51,359 nt of DNA, from positions 1 through 51,359 of the forward strand of contig JAGNHN010000024.1 of the NCBI GenBank assembly GCA_018001695.1. The letters are read 5' to 3'. The DNA comes from Lentimicrobiaceae bacterium (GTDB taxonomy: Bacteria; Bacteroidota; Bacteroidia; Bacteroidales; JAGNHN01). Positions 22,869 through 31,863 of the stretch are shown here, one piece after another; within the stretch, counting starts at the first letter, position 1; every line of letters starts with the position of its first letter. The notes below the pieces were generated by a model. That model searched no databases and was not told the origin of the DNA. It saw only the letters and a list, made by a program, of their open reading frames with translations. A program made the position numbers and the translations under genes.

Positions 22869-24935
22869 ATGATAAACAAGGAACTAATTCATCCACAAAG
22901 CATTGTCGTAGTAGGTGGATCCAATGAATTACAAAAGCCGGGCGGAAAAGTATTGCATAACCTGATCCGTGGTGGATTTGCAGGCAAGCTCTATGTCGTC
23001 AACCCAAAAGAGACGGACGTTCAGGGTATCGCATGTGTCGCCAGACCGGAAGATCTTCCTCAGGTGGACATGGCCATCATGGCTATCGCCGCACGGCATA
23101 CTTTGGCAGCGGTCACGACGCTTGTACGCGAAAAAGGAACCAGGGCAGTGATCATTCTGTCTGCTGGCTTCAGTGAAGAGAACGAAGAAGGAAAAATGCT
23201 CGAGAAGGAGGTGGTCAGCGTAATTGAATCAGCCGGCGCGACACTCATAGGACCTAATTGTATCGGCGTACTGACACCTTATCACCAAGGCGTGTTCACG
23301 GAGCCTTTGCCGGTTCTGGACAAACATGGATGTGACTTCATCTCCGGTTCAGGCGCCACAGCTTGTTTTATCCTGGAAGCCGGTATCCCAAAAGGATTGC
23401 GGTTCTCCAGCGTATTCAGCGTCGGTAACAGCGCCCAGATCGGGGTTGAGGAAGTGCTGGAATATCTGGACGAATCTTTTGATCCGGGCCACAGCTCACG
23501 TGTGAAACTTCTGTACATAGAAACCATCAACAAGCCGGCTAAACTGCTCAGGCATGCTGTATCCCTGATCAGGAAAGGCTGCCAAATCGCGGCGATCAAA
23601 GCAGGCGCATCGGAAGCAGGCAGCCGGGCTGCCTCTTCGCATACAGGTGCCATTGCCACCCCCGATTTTGCTGTCGAGACACTCTTCCGCAAAGCAGGCA
23701 TAGTCCGTTGCTATGGACGGGAAGATCTGATTTCGGTAGCCTCCGTTTTCATGCACAAACAGCTGACGGGTCCCAATCTGGCTGTGATTACCCATGCCGG
23801 AGGCCCGGCCGTCATGCTGACCGATGCGTTGTCGACAGGCGGACTCTCCGTTCCTCATATTACACATTCTGCTTCTAAAGAACTCCTACAGCATTTATTC
23901 CCAGGCTCTTCCGTAGCCAACCCCATCGATTTCCTAGCCACCGGCACTGCTGAACAACTCGGTACTATCATCGATTATGTCGAGCGGGACTTCGATGAAA
24001 TCGATGGCATGATCGTCATCTTTGGCACACCGGGTTTAAGCAGGATCTTCGATGTCTATGATGTCCTTGATGAAAAAATGCGCAGTTGCCGCAAACCTAT
24101 ATTCCCAGTGCTTCCTTCGACCCTCACAGCAGCGGAAGAGGTAGCAGCCTTCGTCCGGAAAGGGCATTGTTACTTCCCCGATGAAGTAGTACTGGGCAAG
24201 GCCCTGGCCCGCACTTACTTCACTCAGAAAAACGTTAAATCTGACAGCATTGCAGACATGCCTGCTGTCGATATGCCTAAAATCAGGCAGCTTATCAATC
24301 AAAGAGATAATGGTTACCTGGCACCTGAGGATGTTCAGCATCTGCTCGATGCCGCCGGCATTAACAGGGCTAAAGAATACGTTGCCCGCGACAAGCAGCA
24401 GGCTTTCCAGGCCGCTCAGTTAACTGGATTTCCTCTTGTTATGAAAGTGGTTGGGCCCATCCACAAGAGCGACAGTGGTGGTGTCGTCCTGAATATCAAA
24501 GATATGGCCGGAGTGGAACAGCACTTTGCCAGTCTTATGGCCATTCAGGATGCAGAAGGCGCATTGTTGCAGCCTATGCTGACGGGTTCAGAGGTCTTCA
24601 TCGGCGTGAAACATGAGCCGGGCTTTGGACATCTGATATTGTGCGGACTGGGTGGAATTTTCATCGAAATCCTGCATGATTTCACCTCGGCCTTGTCTCC
24701 GGTCAGCCGGGAAGAGGCCATGGACATGATAAGCCGTCTGAAAGGGCATAAATTATTTGCGGGCGTCAGAGGGCGGCCTGGTATCAATGAACCGCTGTTT
24801 GCAGAAGCCATTATACGTGTCTCCGCCCTCGTGCAGGCAGCTCCTGAGATCATCGAAATGGACATTAATCCCCTCATGGGTAACCCGGAACAGGTTGTGG
24901 CAGTAGATGCCCGCATCCGGATTGAAAAACACTGA
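22869..24935 (+). CDS. ADP-forming acyl-CoA (acetate-CoA) synthetase, fused alpha-beta subunits
   Basis: 688 residues from the ATG at 22869 (an upstream TTG at 22851 is unlikely to be used). It converts acyl-CoA, ADP and phosphate to acid, CoA and ATP, an energy-conserving step of fermentation. The N-terminal CoA-binding Rossmann domain (HPQSIVVVGGSNELQKPGGKV), succinyl-CoA-ligase-like domains with the phospho-histidine H258 in ASSHTGAIA, and a C-terminal ATP-grasp domain (~465-688: LDAAGINRAKEYVA, GFPLVMKVVGPIHKSDSGGV, MDINPLMG) are all present. The order matches one-chain archaeal and bacterial ACDs. The symporter gene follows by four bases, so they share a transcript. Confidence 0.9.
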   Translation: MINKELIHPQSIVVVGGSNELQKPGGKVLHNLIRGGFAGKLYVVNPKETDVQGIACVARPEDLPQVDMAIMAIAARHTLAAVTTLVREKGTRAVIILSAGFSEENEEGKMLEKEVVSVIESAGATLIGPNCIGVLTPYHQGVFTEPLPVLDKHGCDFISGSGATACFILEAGIPKGLRFSSVFSVGNSAQIGVEEVLEYLDESFDPGHSSRVKLLYIETINKPAKLLRHAVSLIRKGCQIAAIKAGASEAGSRAASSHTGAIATPDFAVETLFRKAGIVRCYGREDLISVASVFMHKQLTGPNLAVITHAGGPAVMLTDALSTGGLSVPHITHSASKELLQHLFPGSSVANPIDFLATGTAEQLGTIIDYVERDFDEIDGMIVIFGTPGLSRIFDVYDVLDEKMRSCRKPIFPVLPSTLTAAEEVAAFVRKGHCYFPDEVVLGKALARTYFTQKNVKSDSIADMPAVDMPKIRQLINQRDNGYLAPEDVQHLLDAAGINRAKEYVARDKQQAFQAAQLTGFPLVMKVVGPIHKSDSGGVVLNIKDMAGVEQHFASLMAIQDAEGALLQPMLTGSEVFIGVKHEPGFGHLILCGLGGIFIEILHDFTSALSPVSREEAMDMISRLKGHKLFAGVRGRPGINEPLFAEAIIRVSALVQAAPEIIEMDINPLMGNPEQVVAVDARIRIEKH

Positions 24936-24939
24936 TAAC

Positions 24940-26385
24940 ATGGCCGCAAAAATCATTGTACTCAGTCTTTACGCCCTGATGATTATCGTGATCGGGATCA
25001 TCGGGATGAGACGTACCCGGTCTTTTTCCGATTTCCTCCTTGGCGGTGGTAAGGTGGGCCCATGGATGTCGGCCTTCTCATACGGAACAGCCTATTTCTC
25101 CGCCGTACTCTTCATCGGCTTTGCAGGTAAGATCGGATGGGAGTTTGGGTTTTCCGGACTCTGGATTGCCCTGTTCAACGCGATAGTGGGCGTGGCCGGC
25201 GTCTGGCTGATCCTGGGATGGCGAATCCGGAAAATGGCCGGAGAACTGCAGGTGCATACCATGAGCGAGTTCCTGGAACAACGGTATAAGAGTCCAGCCC
25301 TCAAACTGCTGTCGGCCCTGGTGATGTTTGTATTTCTGATCCCTTACTCCACGGCCGTTTTCATGGGTCTATCCTATCTCTTTACAGCCAACTTCAATAT
25401 CCCCTATGTTTATGCGCTGCTGTTTATGGGAGGATTCACCGCACTCTACCTGGTGTTAGGTGGTTACAAATCCATGGCTATTATTGATATGATCTTCGGG
25501 ATGATCATGTCGCTTGGTGTCATCATATTAATCATCAGCACCATGAACACTGGCGGCGGACTACCAAAGATCTCTTTTGACCTGGGAAACATTGATCCCG
25601 GGCTTACAGCCTGGATAGGTCCTCCGGGCTTGTGGCCTCTGTTTTGCCTGGTATTCCTGACGTCAGTAGCACCCTTCGCCATGCCACAACTCGTTCAGAA
25701 GTTCTATGCCATCCGGGATAGACAATCTGTGCGGACAGGGGCAATCGCCTCCACAGTGTTTGCATTGCTCATCGGTGGTGTGGCCTATTTTGTCGGATCA
25801 ACAACCCGCGTACTATTGCCTGCAGTCGAACATCCCCAGGCTTTCAATGCTGAAGGGGCACCCATCTTCGACAGGCTGATGCCTGAGCTCCTGACACATG
25901 TGATTCCTCAGTCCCTGAGCATCGTAATCCTGCTGTTGATCTTATCCGCGTCGATGTCAACCCTGGCTTCACTGACGCTGACATCTGGATCTTCCTTTAC
26001 CAAAGACTTCATCGCCGGGTTCATTTACAGGAACATCAAAGACAAGCAGTTGACCCTTGTTATGCGCATCATGAGCCTGGTCTTCATTGCAGCTTCCGTC
26101 TACTTCGCCTATCTGGGACCTGAAAGCATTGTTGCCATCCTGAGCATTAGCTGGGGTGCACTGGGCTCGTTCTTCCTGGGCCCATTTATCTGGGGACTAC
26201 TCAATCCGCGCACAGGCCGAAATGCTGCCTATATTGCTGGTGTCGGAGGACTTGCTACCTGCCTTATCCTATATATGAGCGGGACACCATCGCCTGAGGC
26301 CGGGACCATCGGAATGCTGGTTAGCCTGCTGCTTCCAGCTATCGCTGATCCGAAGGCTGTTCTATTTTCAGCTAAGAACGGCTAG
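24940..26385 (+). CDS. Sodium:solute symporter (SSS family)
   Basis: 481 residues from the ATG at 24940, four bases after the acyl-CoA synthetase stop. It has about 13 membrane helices of the SSS/LeuT fold: FLLGGGKVGPWMSAFSYGTAYFSAVLFIGFAGKIGWEFG covers the first conserved helix pair, VHTMSEFLEQRYKSP the loop before TM3, GGYKSMAIIDMIFG the conserved GG motif, and ASMSTLASLTLTSGSSFTKDF the helix containing the Na2-site serine/threonine residues. Substrate cannot be read from the sequence; pairing with an ADP-forming synthetase suggests uptake of a carboxylate or amino acid to be fermented, or possibly acetate exchange (inference). A frame starting further upstream at 24907 would overlap the previous gene and is not favoured. 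Confidence 0.85.
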   Translation: MAAKIIVLSLYALMIIVIGIIGMRRTRSFSDFLLGGGKVGPWMSAFSYGTAYFSAVLFIGFAGKIGWEFGFSGLWIALFNAIVGVAGVWLILGWRIRKMAGELQVHTMSEFLEQRYKSPALKLLSALVMFVFLIPYSTAVFMGLSYLFTANFNIPYVYALLFMGGFTALYLVLGGYKSMAIIDMIFGMIMSLGVIILIISTMNTGGGLPKISFDLGNIDPGLTAWIGPPGLWPLFCLVFLTSVAPFAMPQLVQKFYAIRDRQSVRTGAIASTVFALLIGGVAYFVGSTTRVLLPAVEHPQAFNAEGAPIFDRLMPELLTHVIPQSLSIVILLLILSASMSTLASLTLTSGSSFTKDFIAGFIYRNIKDKQLTLVMRIMSLVFIAASVYFAYLGPESIVAILSISWGALGSFFLGPFIWGLLNPRTGRNAAYIAGVGGLATCLILYMSGTPSPEAGTIGMLVSLLLPAIADPKAVLFSAKNG

Positions 26386-26441
26386 ACCGTGCTCTCAGGA
26401 TGGCTAACTGAAAAACTAATGTAGTTTGTAAATTGTATGCC

Positions 26442-27680
26442 ATGAAAAAGATCATTCCCCTATTCTGTCTGGTAGTATTTACAATCAGCTTCTACCGGCT
26501 TTCCGCACAGGATACACCACAGGATAAAAAATGGGAGATGGCTTTTCATGGTTTTATTAAGTCTGATTTCTGGTATGATAGCCGCCAGGTTGCCGGTGCG
26601 CGTGAGGATCTGTTTCTCTTGTATCCAAAACGTCCTGCTTTTGACAGGAATGGCAGGGACATCCATGATATCCACAGCTTCAATTTCACAGCCATCACCA
26701 CCCGGCTGAATGGTACGGTCAAGGGACCTGATGCATTCGGTGCGAAGAGTATGGGTGTCATGGAGGCTGATTTCTCAGGCCTTTCCAATGCCGATGTGAG
26801 TGGATTCCGCTTGCGGCATGCCTATATTCAGCTCTCATGGAAACACTCCCGCCTGATCATGGGTCATTACTGGCATCCCTTTTTCGTTACAGAAGTATTC
26901 CCTTCAGTGCTGGCCCTCAATACAGGCGCGCCTTTTCAACCCTTTATACGAAGCCCCCAGGTTCAATTCAATCATCAAAAAGGAAACTGGACAGCCACCA
27001 TTGCTGCCCTCTCGCAACTCGATTACATGAACGATGGTCCTGAAGGACCATCCCCAAAATACCTGCGGCAGTCGGGTCTTCCCAATTTCCACTTTCAGAT
27101 GCAGTATCAACAGGGGATGCTGACCATGGGATCGGCTGCCGACTGGAAAAGGTTAAGACCAAAAGTGACCACTGACAGCCTGGTTTACACTGAGGCTACC
27201 GTTGATGGATGGTCTTATATGCTGTATTTCAAAGTACTGAGGGAGCCATGGCAATTTAAAGCAAAAGCCATCTACGGCCAGAACCTGACAGAGCACCTCC
27301 TGCTTGGTGGCTATGCCGAGAAATCATATGACGCCACAACGGGAACTGCCACTTATACTCCTACCCAACACATGTTCTTCTGGGCGAACTTGATCTATCA
27401 GGCATCCCCTGCCCTTGATCTCGGGATTTTCACCGGCTATGCCACAAACATGGGGACTCTGCATAATAACACGGGAAGGTATTTTGCCCGCGGCAGCGAC
27501 ATCGAGTATGCCTATCGTATCGCGCCCCTGTTGGTATTCAAATCAGGAAAAGTGCATTTGATGACCGAGATCGAGTATACGGTGGCAGCTTATGGACAAC
27601 CTGCGGCAGATGGCAGGGTAAGGAATAGCAGGGAAACAGCCAACCTGCGCGCGCAAATCACGGCTTTCCACTTCTTCTGA
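26442..27680 (+). CDS. Porin-like outer-membrane protein
   Basis: 412 residues from the ATG at 26442, with a signal peptide (KKIIPLFCLVVFTISFYRLSAQ, cleavage near residue 23). The mature protein opens with MAFHGFIKSDFWYDSRQV, a strand typical of DcaP/OprO-type porins, and continues as alternating strands (RLRHAYIQLSW, RLIMGHYWHPFF, LDLGIFTGYATNMG), ending in AQITAFHFF with a terminal phenylalanine. It lies 56 bp behind the symporter gene on the same strand, so it may supply the outer-membrane step for the same substrate. No terminator is evident before the next gene. Confidence 0.7.
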   Translation: MKKIIPLFCLVVFTISFYRLSAQDTPQDKKWEMAFHGFIKSDFWYDSRQVAGAREDLFLLYPKRPAFDRNGRDIHDIHSFNFTAITTRLNGTVKGPDAFGAKSMGVMEADFSGLSNADVSGFRLRHAYIQLSWKHSRLIMGHYWHPFFVTEVFPSVLALNTGAPFQPFIRSPQVQFNHQKGNWTATIAALSQLDYMNDGPEGPSPKYLRQSGLPNFHFQMQYQQGMLTMGSAADWKRLRPKVTTDSLVYTEATVDGWSYMLYFKVLREPWQFKAKAIYGQNLTEHLLLGGYAEKSYDATTGTATYTPTQHMFFWANLIYQASPALDLGIFTGYATNMGTLHNNTGRYFARGSDIEYAYRIAPLLVFKSGKVHLMTEIEYTVAAYGQPAADGRVRNSRETANLRAQITAFHFF

Positions 27681-27729
27681 CCTGGTTTTACGTCCGGAAC
27701 TCAAATCAAAAACAGGACGATATCACATT

Positions 27730-27759
27730 TTGAAATATAAATAAAAGCACATATTTTTA
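27730..27759 (+). promoter_or_regulatory. Candidate promoter for the second aminotransferase gene
   Basis: TTG at 27730-27732, a 19-bp spacer and TATTTTTA at 27752-27759 (one mismatch to TAnnTTTG). ATG at 27784. Confidence 0.4.
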
Positions 27760-27783
27760 CCGTCACATCACTTAGAGCATAAC

Positions 27784-29106
27784 ATGATTAAGGAAACACC
27801 CATCGACTTTGAGGTAGTCAGCAAGCACATCAGGCAGAGCGGACTTAAGAGCGTAGGAAAAGCCTCTATTCGGGAGATTAAAAGACTCATCGACAATATA
27901 CAGGCAGAGACAGGGAAGGAATACATCCGCATGGAAATGGGTATACCAGGCTTACCTGCAGCCAACATCGGCGTGGAAGCTGAAAAAGCAGCCCTCGACA
28001 CGGGTGTGGCCGCCATCTATCCTGATGTACATGGTGTTCCTGTTCTCAAGCAGGAGATCAGCCGTTTTGTAAAGAACTTCCTGGACCTGGATGTAAGCCC
28101 GGATGCCTGCATCCCGACAGTAGGGTCCATGCAAGGCAGCTTTGCAGCTTTTCTCACCATCAACAGGATGTACAGCGAGAGGGAAGGCACCCTTTTCATC
28201 GATCCCGGTTTTCCTGTCCATAAGCAACAATTGCGTATCCTGGGACAGGGTCAGTATGCCTTTGATGTTTATGATTACCGTGGAGAAAAGCTGAGAGATA
28301 AACTGGAATCTTTCCTTTCAACAGGAAAAATCAGTTCGATCCTTTATTCAAATCCCAACAACCCATCCTGGATCTGCTTTACCCAGGAGGAGTTGCAGAT
28401 CATTGGAGAATTGGCCAATAAATATGATGTGATCGTAATTGAAGACCTGGCTTACATCGCCATGGATTTCAGGCATGATTACTCCAAGCCGGGTGTACCA
28501 CCCTTTCAACCAACCGTTGGCAAGTATGCCAATAAGTTCATGTTATTGATTTCCAGCTCGAAGGTGTTTAGCTATGCCGGCCAACGCATCGGCATGATGG
28601 TATTATCAGACACACTTTTTAATACTGAGGCGCCGGATCTTCAGCGGTATTACCAGTCGTCCAAAGTGGGGAATGCCATGATCTTCGGCACCATGTACAC
28701 ACTGAGTAGTGGTGTATGCCATTCAACACAATATGCCCTCACCGCCATGCTGAAAGCCGCCAATGAAGGCAGGTTTAATTTCATTGAGAGTGTAAAGGAA
28801 TACGGAGAGAAGGCCAGGATCATGAAAAAGCTGTTTACCGATAACGGCTTCTATATTGTTTATGATAAGGATGATGGAGTCCCAATTGCAGATGGATTCT
28901 ATTTTACCATCGCCTACCCCGGTTTCACCGGCGAACAACTGATTGAACGTTTTCTCTACTATGGCATCAGTGCTATCTCCCTCACCATTACAGGAAGTCA
29001 AAGGGAAGATGGATTAAGAGCCTGTGTATCATTGGTTAGAAGGGATCAGTTCCCAGAGTTGGAGGCCAGATTACAGGCCTTCCATGCGGACCACCGAGCT
29101 GATTAA
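27784..29106 (+). CDS. Pyridoxal-phosphate aminotransferase (class I/II)
   Basis: 440 residues, fold type I. The PLP lysine is K260 (ISSSKVFSYAGQRIG); SNPNNPSW (189-196) and VIVIEDLAYIAMDF (216-229) are the cofactor-contacting segments, and the C-terminal RACVSLVRR region would bind the substrate carboxylate. The N-terminal extension (1-45) is longer than in typical aspartate aminotransferases and may cover the active site. It follows the ACD, symporter and porin genes; aminotransferase plus ADP-forming synthetase fits amino-acid fermentation (2-oxoacid to acyl-CoA to acid with ATP), but the ferredoxin oxidoreductase that would link them is not in the window. Amino-acid specificity unknown. 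Confidence 0.82.
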   Translation: MIKETPIDFEVVSKHIRQSGLKSVGKASIREIKRLIDNIQAETGKEYIRMEMGIPGLPAANIGVEAEKAALDTGVAAIYPDVHGVPVLKQEISRFVKNFLDLDVSPDACIPTVGSMQGSFAAFLTINRMYSEREGTLFIDPGFPVHKQQLRILGQGQYAFDVYDYRGEKLRDKLESFLSTGKISSILYSNPNNPSWICFTQEELQIIGELANKYDVIVIEDLAYIAMDFRHDYSKPGVPPFQPTVGKYANKFMLLISSSKVFSYAGQRIGMMVLSDTLFNTEAPDLQRYYQSSKVGNAMIFGTMYTLSSGVCHSTQYALTAMLKAANEGRFNFIESVKEYGEKARIMKKLFTDNGFYIVYDKDDGVPIADGFYFTIAYPGFTGEQLIERFLYYGISAISLTITGSQREDGLRACVSLVRRDQFPELEARLQAFHADHRAD

Positions 29107-29153
29107 CAATCAGATAAAGGGGAATACTACCAGACAAAAGCCACACCCATCAC

Positions 29154-30041
29154 CTATTCCTCTCCCTGGAGCAGGCTGTCAGCAGGGACGTGACCGGGTG
29201 GTTTACGGCCCGGCATGTAACGGTTTTCTTCTTCGTCTTTCCGGAGCGTCCTGATGTTCTTGTCCTGCCTATGTTCTTCCACCTTCACCAGATAACCCTT
29301 ACTGTATGATTCCGTCCTGATGGTCAGTCCTTTGTCATCAAAGCTCAGCCATTTGCCATGCTTCAGACTTCGCCTATACATCCCCGAAACCATGATCGTT
29401 CCATTCGGGTGATAAAAAAGCGACAGACCGTCAAGCAGATCATTCGCATAGCTGATCTTAGCCTTGATCGTGCCATCATGATAATACTGAACAGAGACCC
29501 CATGCCGCTGATCTTTCTTCCAGGGCATTTCTTCGCTGACTTGCCCTCCCTCATAATAGGTGAACCATGTACCGTCCTTTACCCCAGCATGATATGACTC
29601 CCTGGCAACCATCTTTCCGGCAGTGCTGTAATATGTCCAGATACTATCCTTCTGGGTTCCCAGGTACTTTCCCACAGCCATGACGCCCCCTTCAGGGTGA
29701 TATAAGGTCGTTCGTGACACCTGTCCCCCGCTCTCAAAATGAGATACCGCCTTGATGCTCTTATTGTCATAGTAATAAGTGAAGGTCCCGACAGGCTTAT
29801 CATCCCTAAACTGACCCTCATACTTAAGAACACCTCTTTCAAGTTTCCGCCAAGGACCCTGCTTGCGACCTTTGCTATCGGTCTGGTTCATGGTATCCTG
29901 GGCAGACAGGATCGATGACATGACTAAAAAGCTGATTACAAGGGTGGAAATTTTGAGGGATAGGGATGGGGATGGGGATACTGAACGTAAAATACGCCTT
30001 GGTTCAGAAACGGATTCACTATGTATCTTCATCATGAACAA
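29154..30041 (-). CDS. Exported MORN-variant (YwqK-like) repeat protein
   Basis: 295 residues with about eight copies of the ~22-residue YwqK/MORN-variant repeat (for example GTFTYYYDNKSIKAVSHFESG, GVSVQYYHDGTIKAKISYAND, GLSLFYHPNGTIMVSGMYRRS, GKWLSFDDKGLTIRTESYSKG). These beta-hairpin repeats are common in Bacteroidota exported proteins and their function is usually unknown; the YwqK name comes from a Bacillus antitoxin but no toxin gene is adjacent. A hydrophobic segment (KISTLVISFLVMSSILSAQ, 30-48) looks like a signal peptide with an unusually long n-region, which includes the SPSPSLSL stretch encoded by a short tandem repeat. Start could be any of the Met codons at 30041, 30035 or 30032. 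Confidence 0.75.
   Translation of the reverse strand: MFMMKIHSESVSEPRRILRSVSPSPSLSLKISTLVISFLVMSSILSAQDTMNQTDSKGRKQGPWRKLERGVLKYEGQFRDDKPVGTFTYYYDNKSIKAVSHFESGGQVSRTTLYHPEGGVMAVGKYLGTQKDSIWTYYSTAGKMVARESYHAGVKDGTWFTYYEGGQVSEEMPWKKDQRHGVSVQYYHDGTIKAKISYANDLLDGLSLFYHPNGTIMVSGMYRRSLKHGKWLSFDDKGLTIRTESYSKGYLVKVEEHRQDKNIRTLRKDEEENRYMPGRKPPGHVPADSLLQGEE
29957..29980 (+). repeat. Short tandem repeat, four 6-bp units
   Basis: Units read GGGATA, GGGATG, GGGATG, GGGATA. It lies inside the N-terminal coding region of the MORN protein (minus strand, Ser-Pro/Ser-Leu residues). A 6-bp unit keeps the frame if copy number changes. Confidence 0.7.
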
Positions 30042-30213
30042 CTTATATAACAGACACTTACTGAATTACATCAGGGGATTAGCAAAAGTGATGTTCTCAT
30101 CCATATTCAAATGACTCTTGATCAAGAAAACAGCCCTGCAATGACATTCATGAAAGCGGCAAAGCACACCAACATGAACAAGCCTCAGGTCCCAAAATTA
30201 CATCAAGATCGTG

Positions 30214-30221
30214 TACCTTTG
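30214..30221 (+). promoter_or_regulatory. -7 element for recR
   Basis: TACCTTTG matches TAnnTTTG, 43 bases ahead of the recR ATG at 30265. The rest of the 30042-30264 gap shows no gene. Confidence 0.45.
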
Positions 30222-30264
30222 CCTGTTTTGAATTGTTTACAACGGTCCATTCGCATCTCAAATT

Positions 30265-30888
30265 ATGTACGACATACCTTCACGGCTTGTTGAAACAGCC
30301 ATACAGGAAATAAGCCGGCTGCCTGGTATCGGGCGTAAGACAGCCCTTCGCCTTGTTTTGCATTTGCTCAGAAAGGATACGGGTGAAGCCCTGGCACTGG
30401 GACAGGCCATCATTCAGATGCGTGAGCAGATTGTCTTCTGCCGTGAATGCCATAATATTTCTGACCACGAACTATGCCAGATATGCGCCAATCCTTCCCG
30501 GGATGAGCGTTTAATATGCGTAGTGGCAGATGTGAGAGACATGCTGGCCATTGAAAACACCCAACTGTTCAAGGGCAAATACCATATCCTGGGCGGCGTC
30601 ATCTCGCCTATTGAAGGCATTTCACCTGACCAGTTGCACATTCATTCCCTCGTTAAACGAACACACGCCACACCTGTGGATGAGATTCTACTGGCTTTGC
30701 CCAGTACCGTGGAAGGAGACACGACCAATTTCTATGTATATAATCAGCTTAAAGACAGCAATATAAGATTAACCATCCTGGCCAGGGGCATCGCGGTGGG
30801 AGATGGACTCGAGTACACGGATGAGGTGACCCTGGGACGATCAATACTGCAACGTCTGCCATTTACGGCATCGCTTGGACGCACCTGA
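30265..30888 (+). CDS. recR: Recombination mediator protein RecR
   Basis: 207 residues, standard length. RecR, with RecO and RecF, loads RecA onto SSB-coated single-stranded DNA. The N-terminal helix-hairpin-helix (ISRLPGIGRKTALRLVLHLL), the zinc finger (CRECHN...CQICANP, four cysteines) and the Toprim domain (LICVVADVRDMLAIENTQLFKGKYHILGG core, then PSTVEGDTTNFYVYNQL) and C-terminal Walker-B-like ARGIAVGDGLEYTDEVTL are all present. The start at 30265 gives the expected MYDIPSRLVETAI N-terminus. The gene has its own promoter and a 118-bp gap to the next gene. Confidence 0.96.
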   Translation: MYDIPSRLVETAIQEISRLPGIGRKTALRLVLHLLRKDTGEALALGQAIIQMREQIVFCRECHNISDHELCQICANPSRDERLICVVADVRDMLAIENTQLFKGKYHILGGVISPIEGISPDQLHIHSLVKRTHATPVDEILLALPSTVEGDTTNFYVYNQLKDSNIRLTILARGIAVGDGLEYTDEVTLGRSILQRLPFTASLGRT

Positions 30889-31006
30889 CGGGCACTTTTT
30901 GTCATCCCTGCATTGTAAATATGTGAGATCTTGAATGTATTTTATTTTTCTTTGCAGTATTAACAGGCGTCAACATTGAACATCCATCTCTATAAAACCT
31001 GACACT

Positions 31007-31828
31007 ATGAGTTATCTTACGAAGTCCATACTGATTTGGATATTTTCTGTAATATTCACCCTTTCAATCGCTGTTTATCAAAGACTTACTGGCCCTACGC
31101 ACCCGGAACGCGGCAAAGTAGAACTTCAGGGGGAGGAATACCGTTACCGTTTACTGAGGTCCTATGGGGGGCCGGACGACGCCCCTGTGAAAATCAAGGT
31201 TCCGGCAGAGGTCGAAGGCTCATTCACCTACAGGCGTTACAAGAGCTATGATGATTGGCATACCATCCCGATGCAGCGCGTTGGAGAAGAGCTGGTAGCT
31301 TATGTTCCGCATCAGCCACCGGCAGGTAAGGTTGAATACAAAATTGAGCTCATCACACCGCAAGCGAGCATCAACCTGACCCCGGATCCAATCATCATTC
31401 GGTTCAAAGGTCATGTGCCGGGTTATGTCTTAATACCGCATATCATATTTATGTTCGGAGCCATGTTGTTTTCCACCCGTACCGGCATCGAAGCTCTGAT
31501 CAAAGGCAAACATACCTTCAACTATACCACTGTGACCCTCATACTGCTCACCCTTGGCGGTATGATACTGGGTCCTGTTGTGCAGAAATTTGCCTTTGGA
31601 GCCTATTGGACGGGTTGGCCAGTCGGACATGATCTGACAGACAACAAGACTGCTGTCGCCTTCCTGTTCTGGATCATCGCATTCATAAGGCTGCGCAGGA
31701 ACAGGCAGGCCTATGGCTGGGCCATCGCGGCTTCCGTTGTGCTGCTGCTCGTCTATCTCATCCCACACAGTGTCATGGGATCTGAAATCGATCATACCAA
31801 ACTGGAGGCACCTCCGGCCACCTCCTGA
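31007..31828 (+). CDS. Hypothetical membrane protein with periplasmic beta domain
   Basis: 273 residues. One N-terminal membrane helix (8-26) precedes a ~105-residue beta-rich extracytoplasmic domain (VELQGEEYRYRLLRSYGG, APVKIKVPAEVEGSFTYRRYKS, ELVAYVPHQPPAGKVEYKIEL) that looks immunoglobulin-like. Four further helices follow (about 143-163, 173-196, 216-232, 238-256), the last after YGWAIAASVVLLLVYLIPHS. I recall related uncharacterised proteins in Bacteroidota but no function. It stands alone between recR and the convergent YqgE gene (35 bp between stops). The domain order suggests an inner-membrane protein exposing a binding or sensing domain to the periplasm. Confidence 0.6.
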   Translation: MSYLTKSILIWIFSVIFTLSIAVYQRLTGPTHPERGKVELQGEEYRYRLLRSYGGPDDAPVKIKVPAEVEGSFTYRRYKSYDDWHTIPMQRVGEELVAYVPHQPPAGKVEYKIELITPQASINLTPDPIIIRFKGHVPGYVLIPHIIFMFGAMLFSTRTGIEALIKGKHTFNYTTVTLILLTLGGMILGPVVQKFAFGAYWTGWPVGHDLTDNKTAVAFLFWIIAFIRLRRNRQAYGWAIAASVVLLLVYLIPHSVMGSEIDHTKLEAPPATS

Positions 31829-31863
31829 GGGGGTAGTTTGGAAAAAGGCAATTAGGCCCTGTA

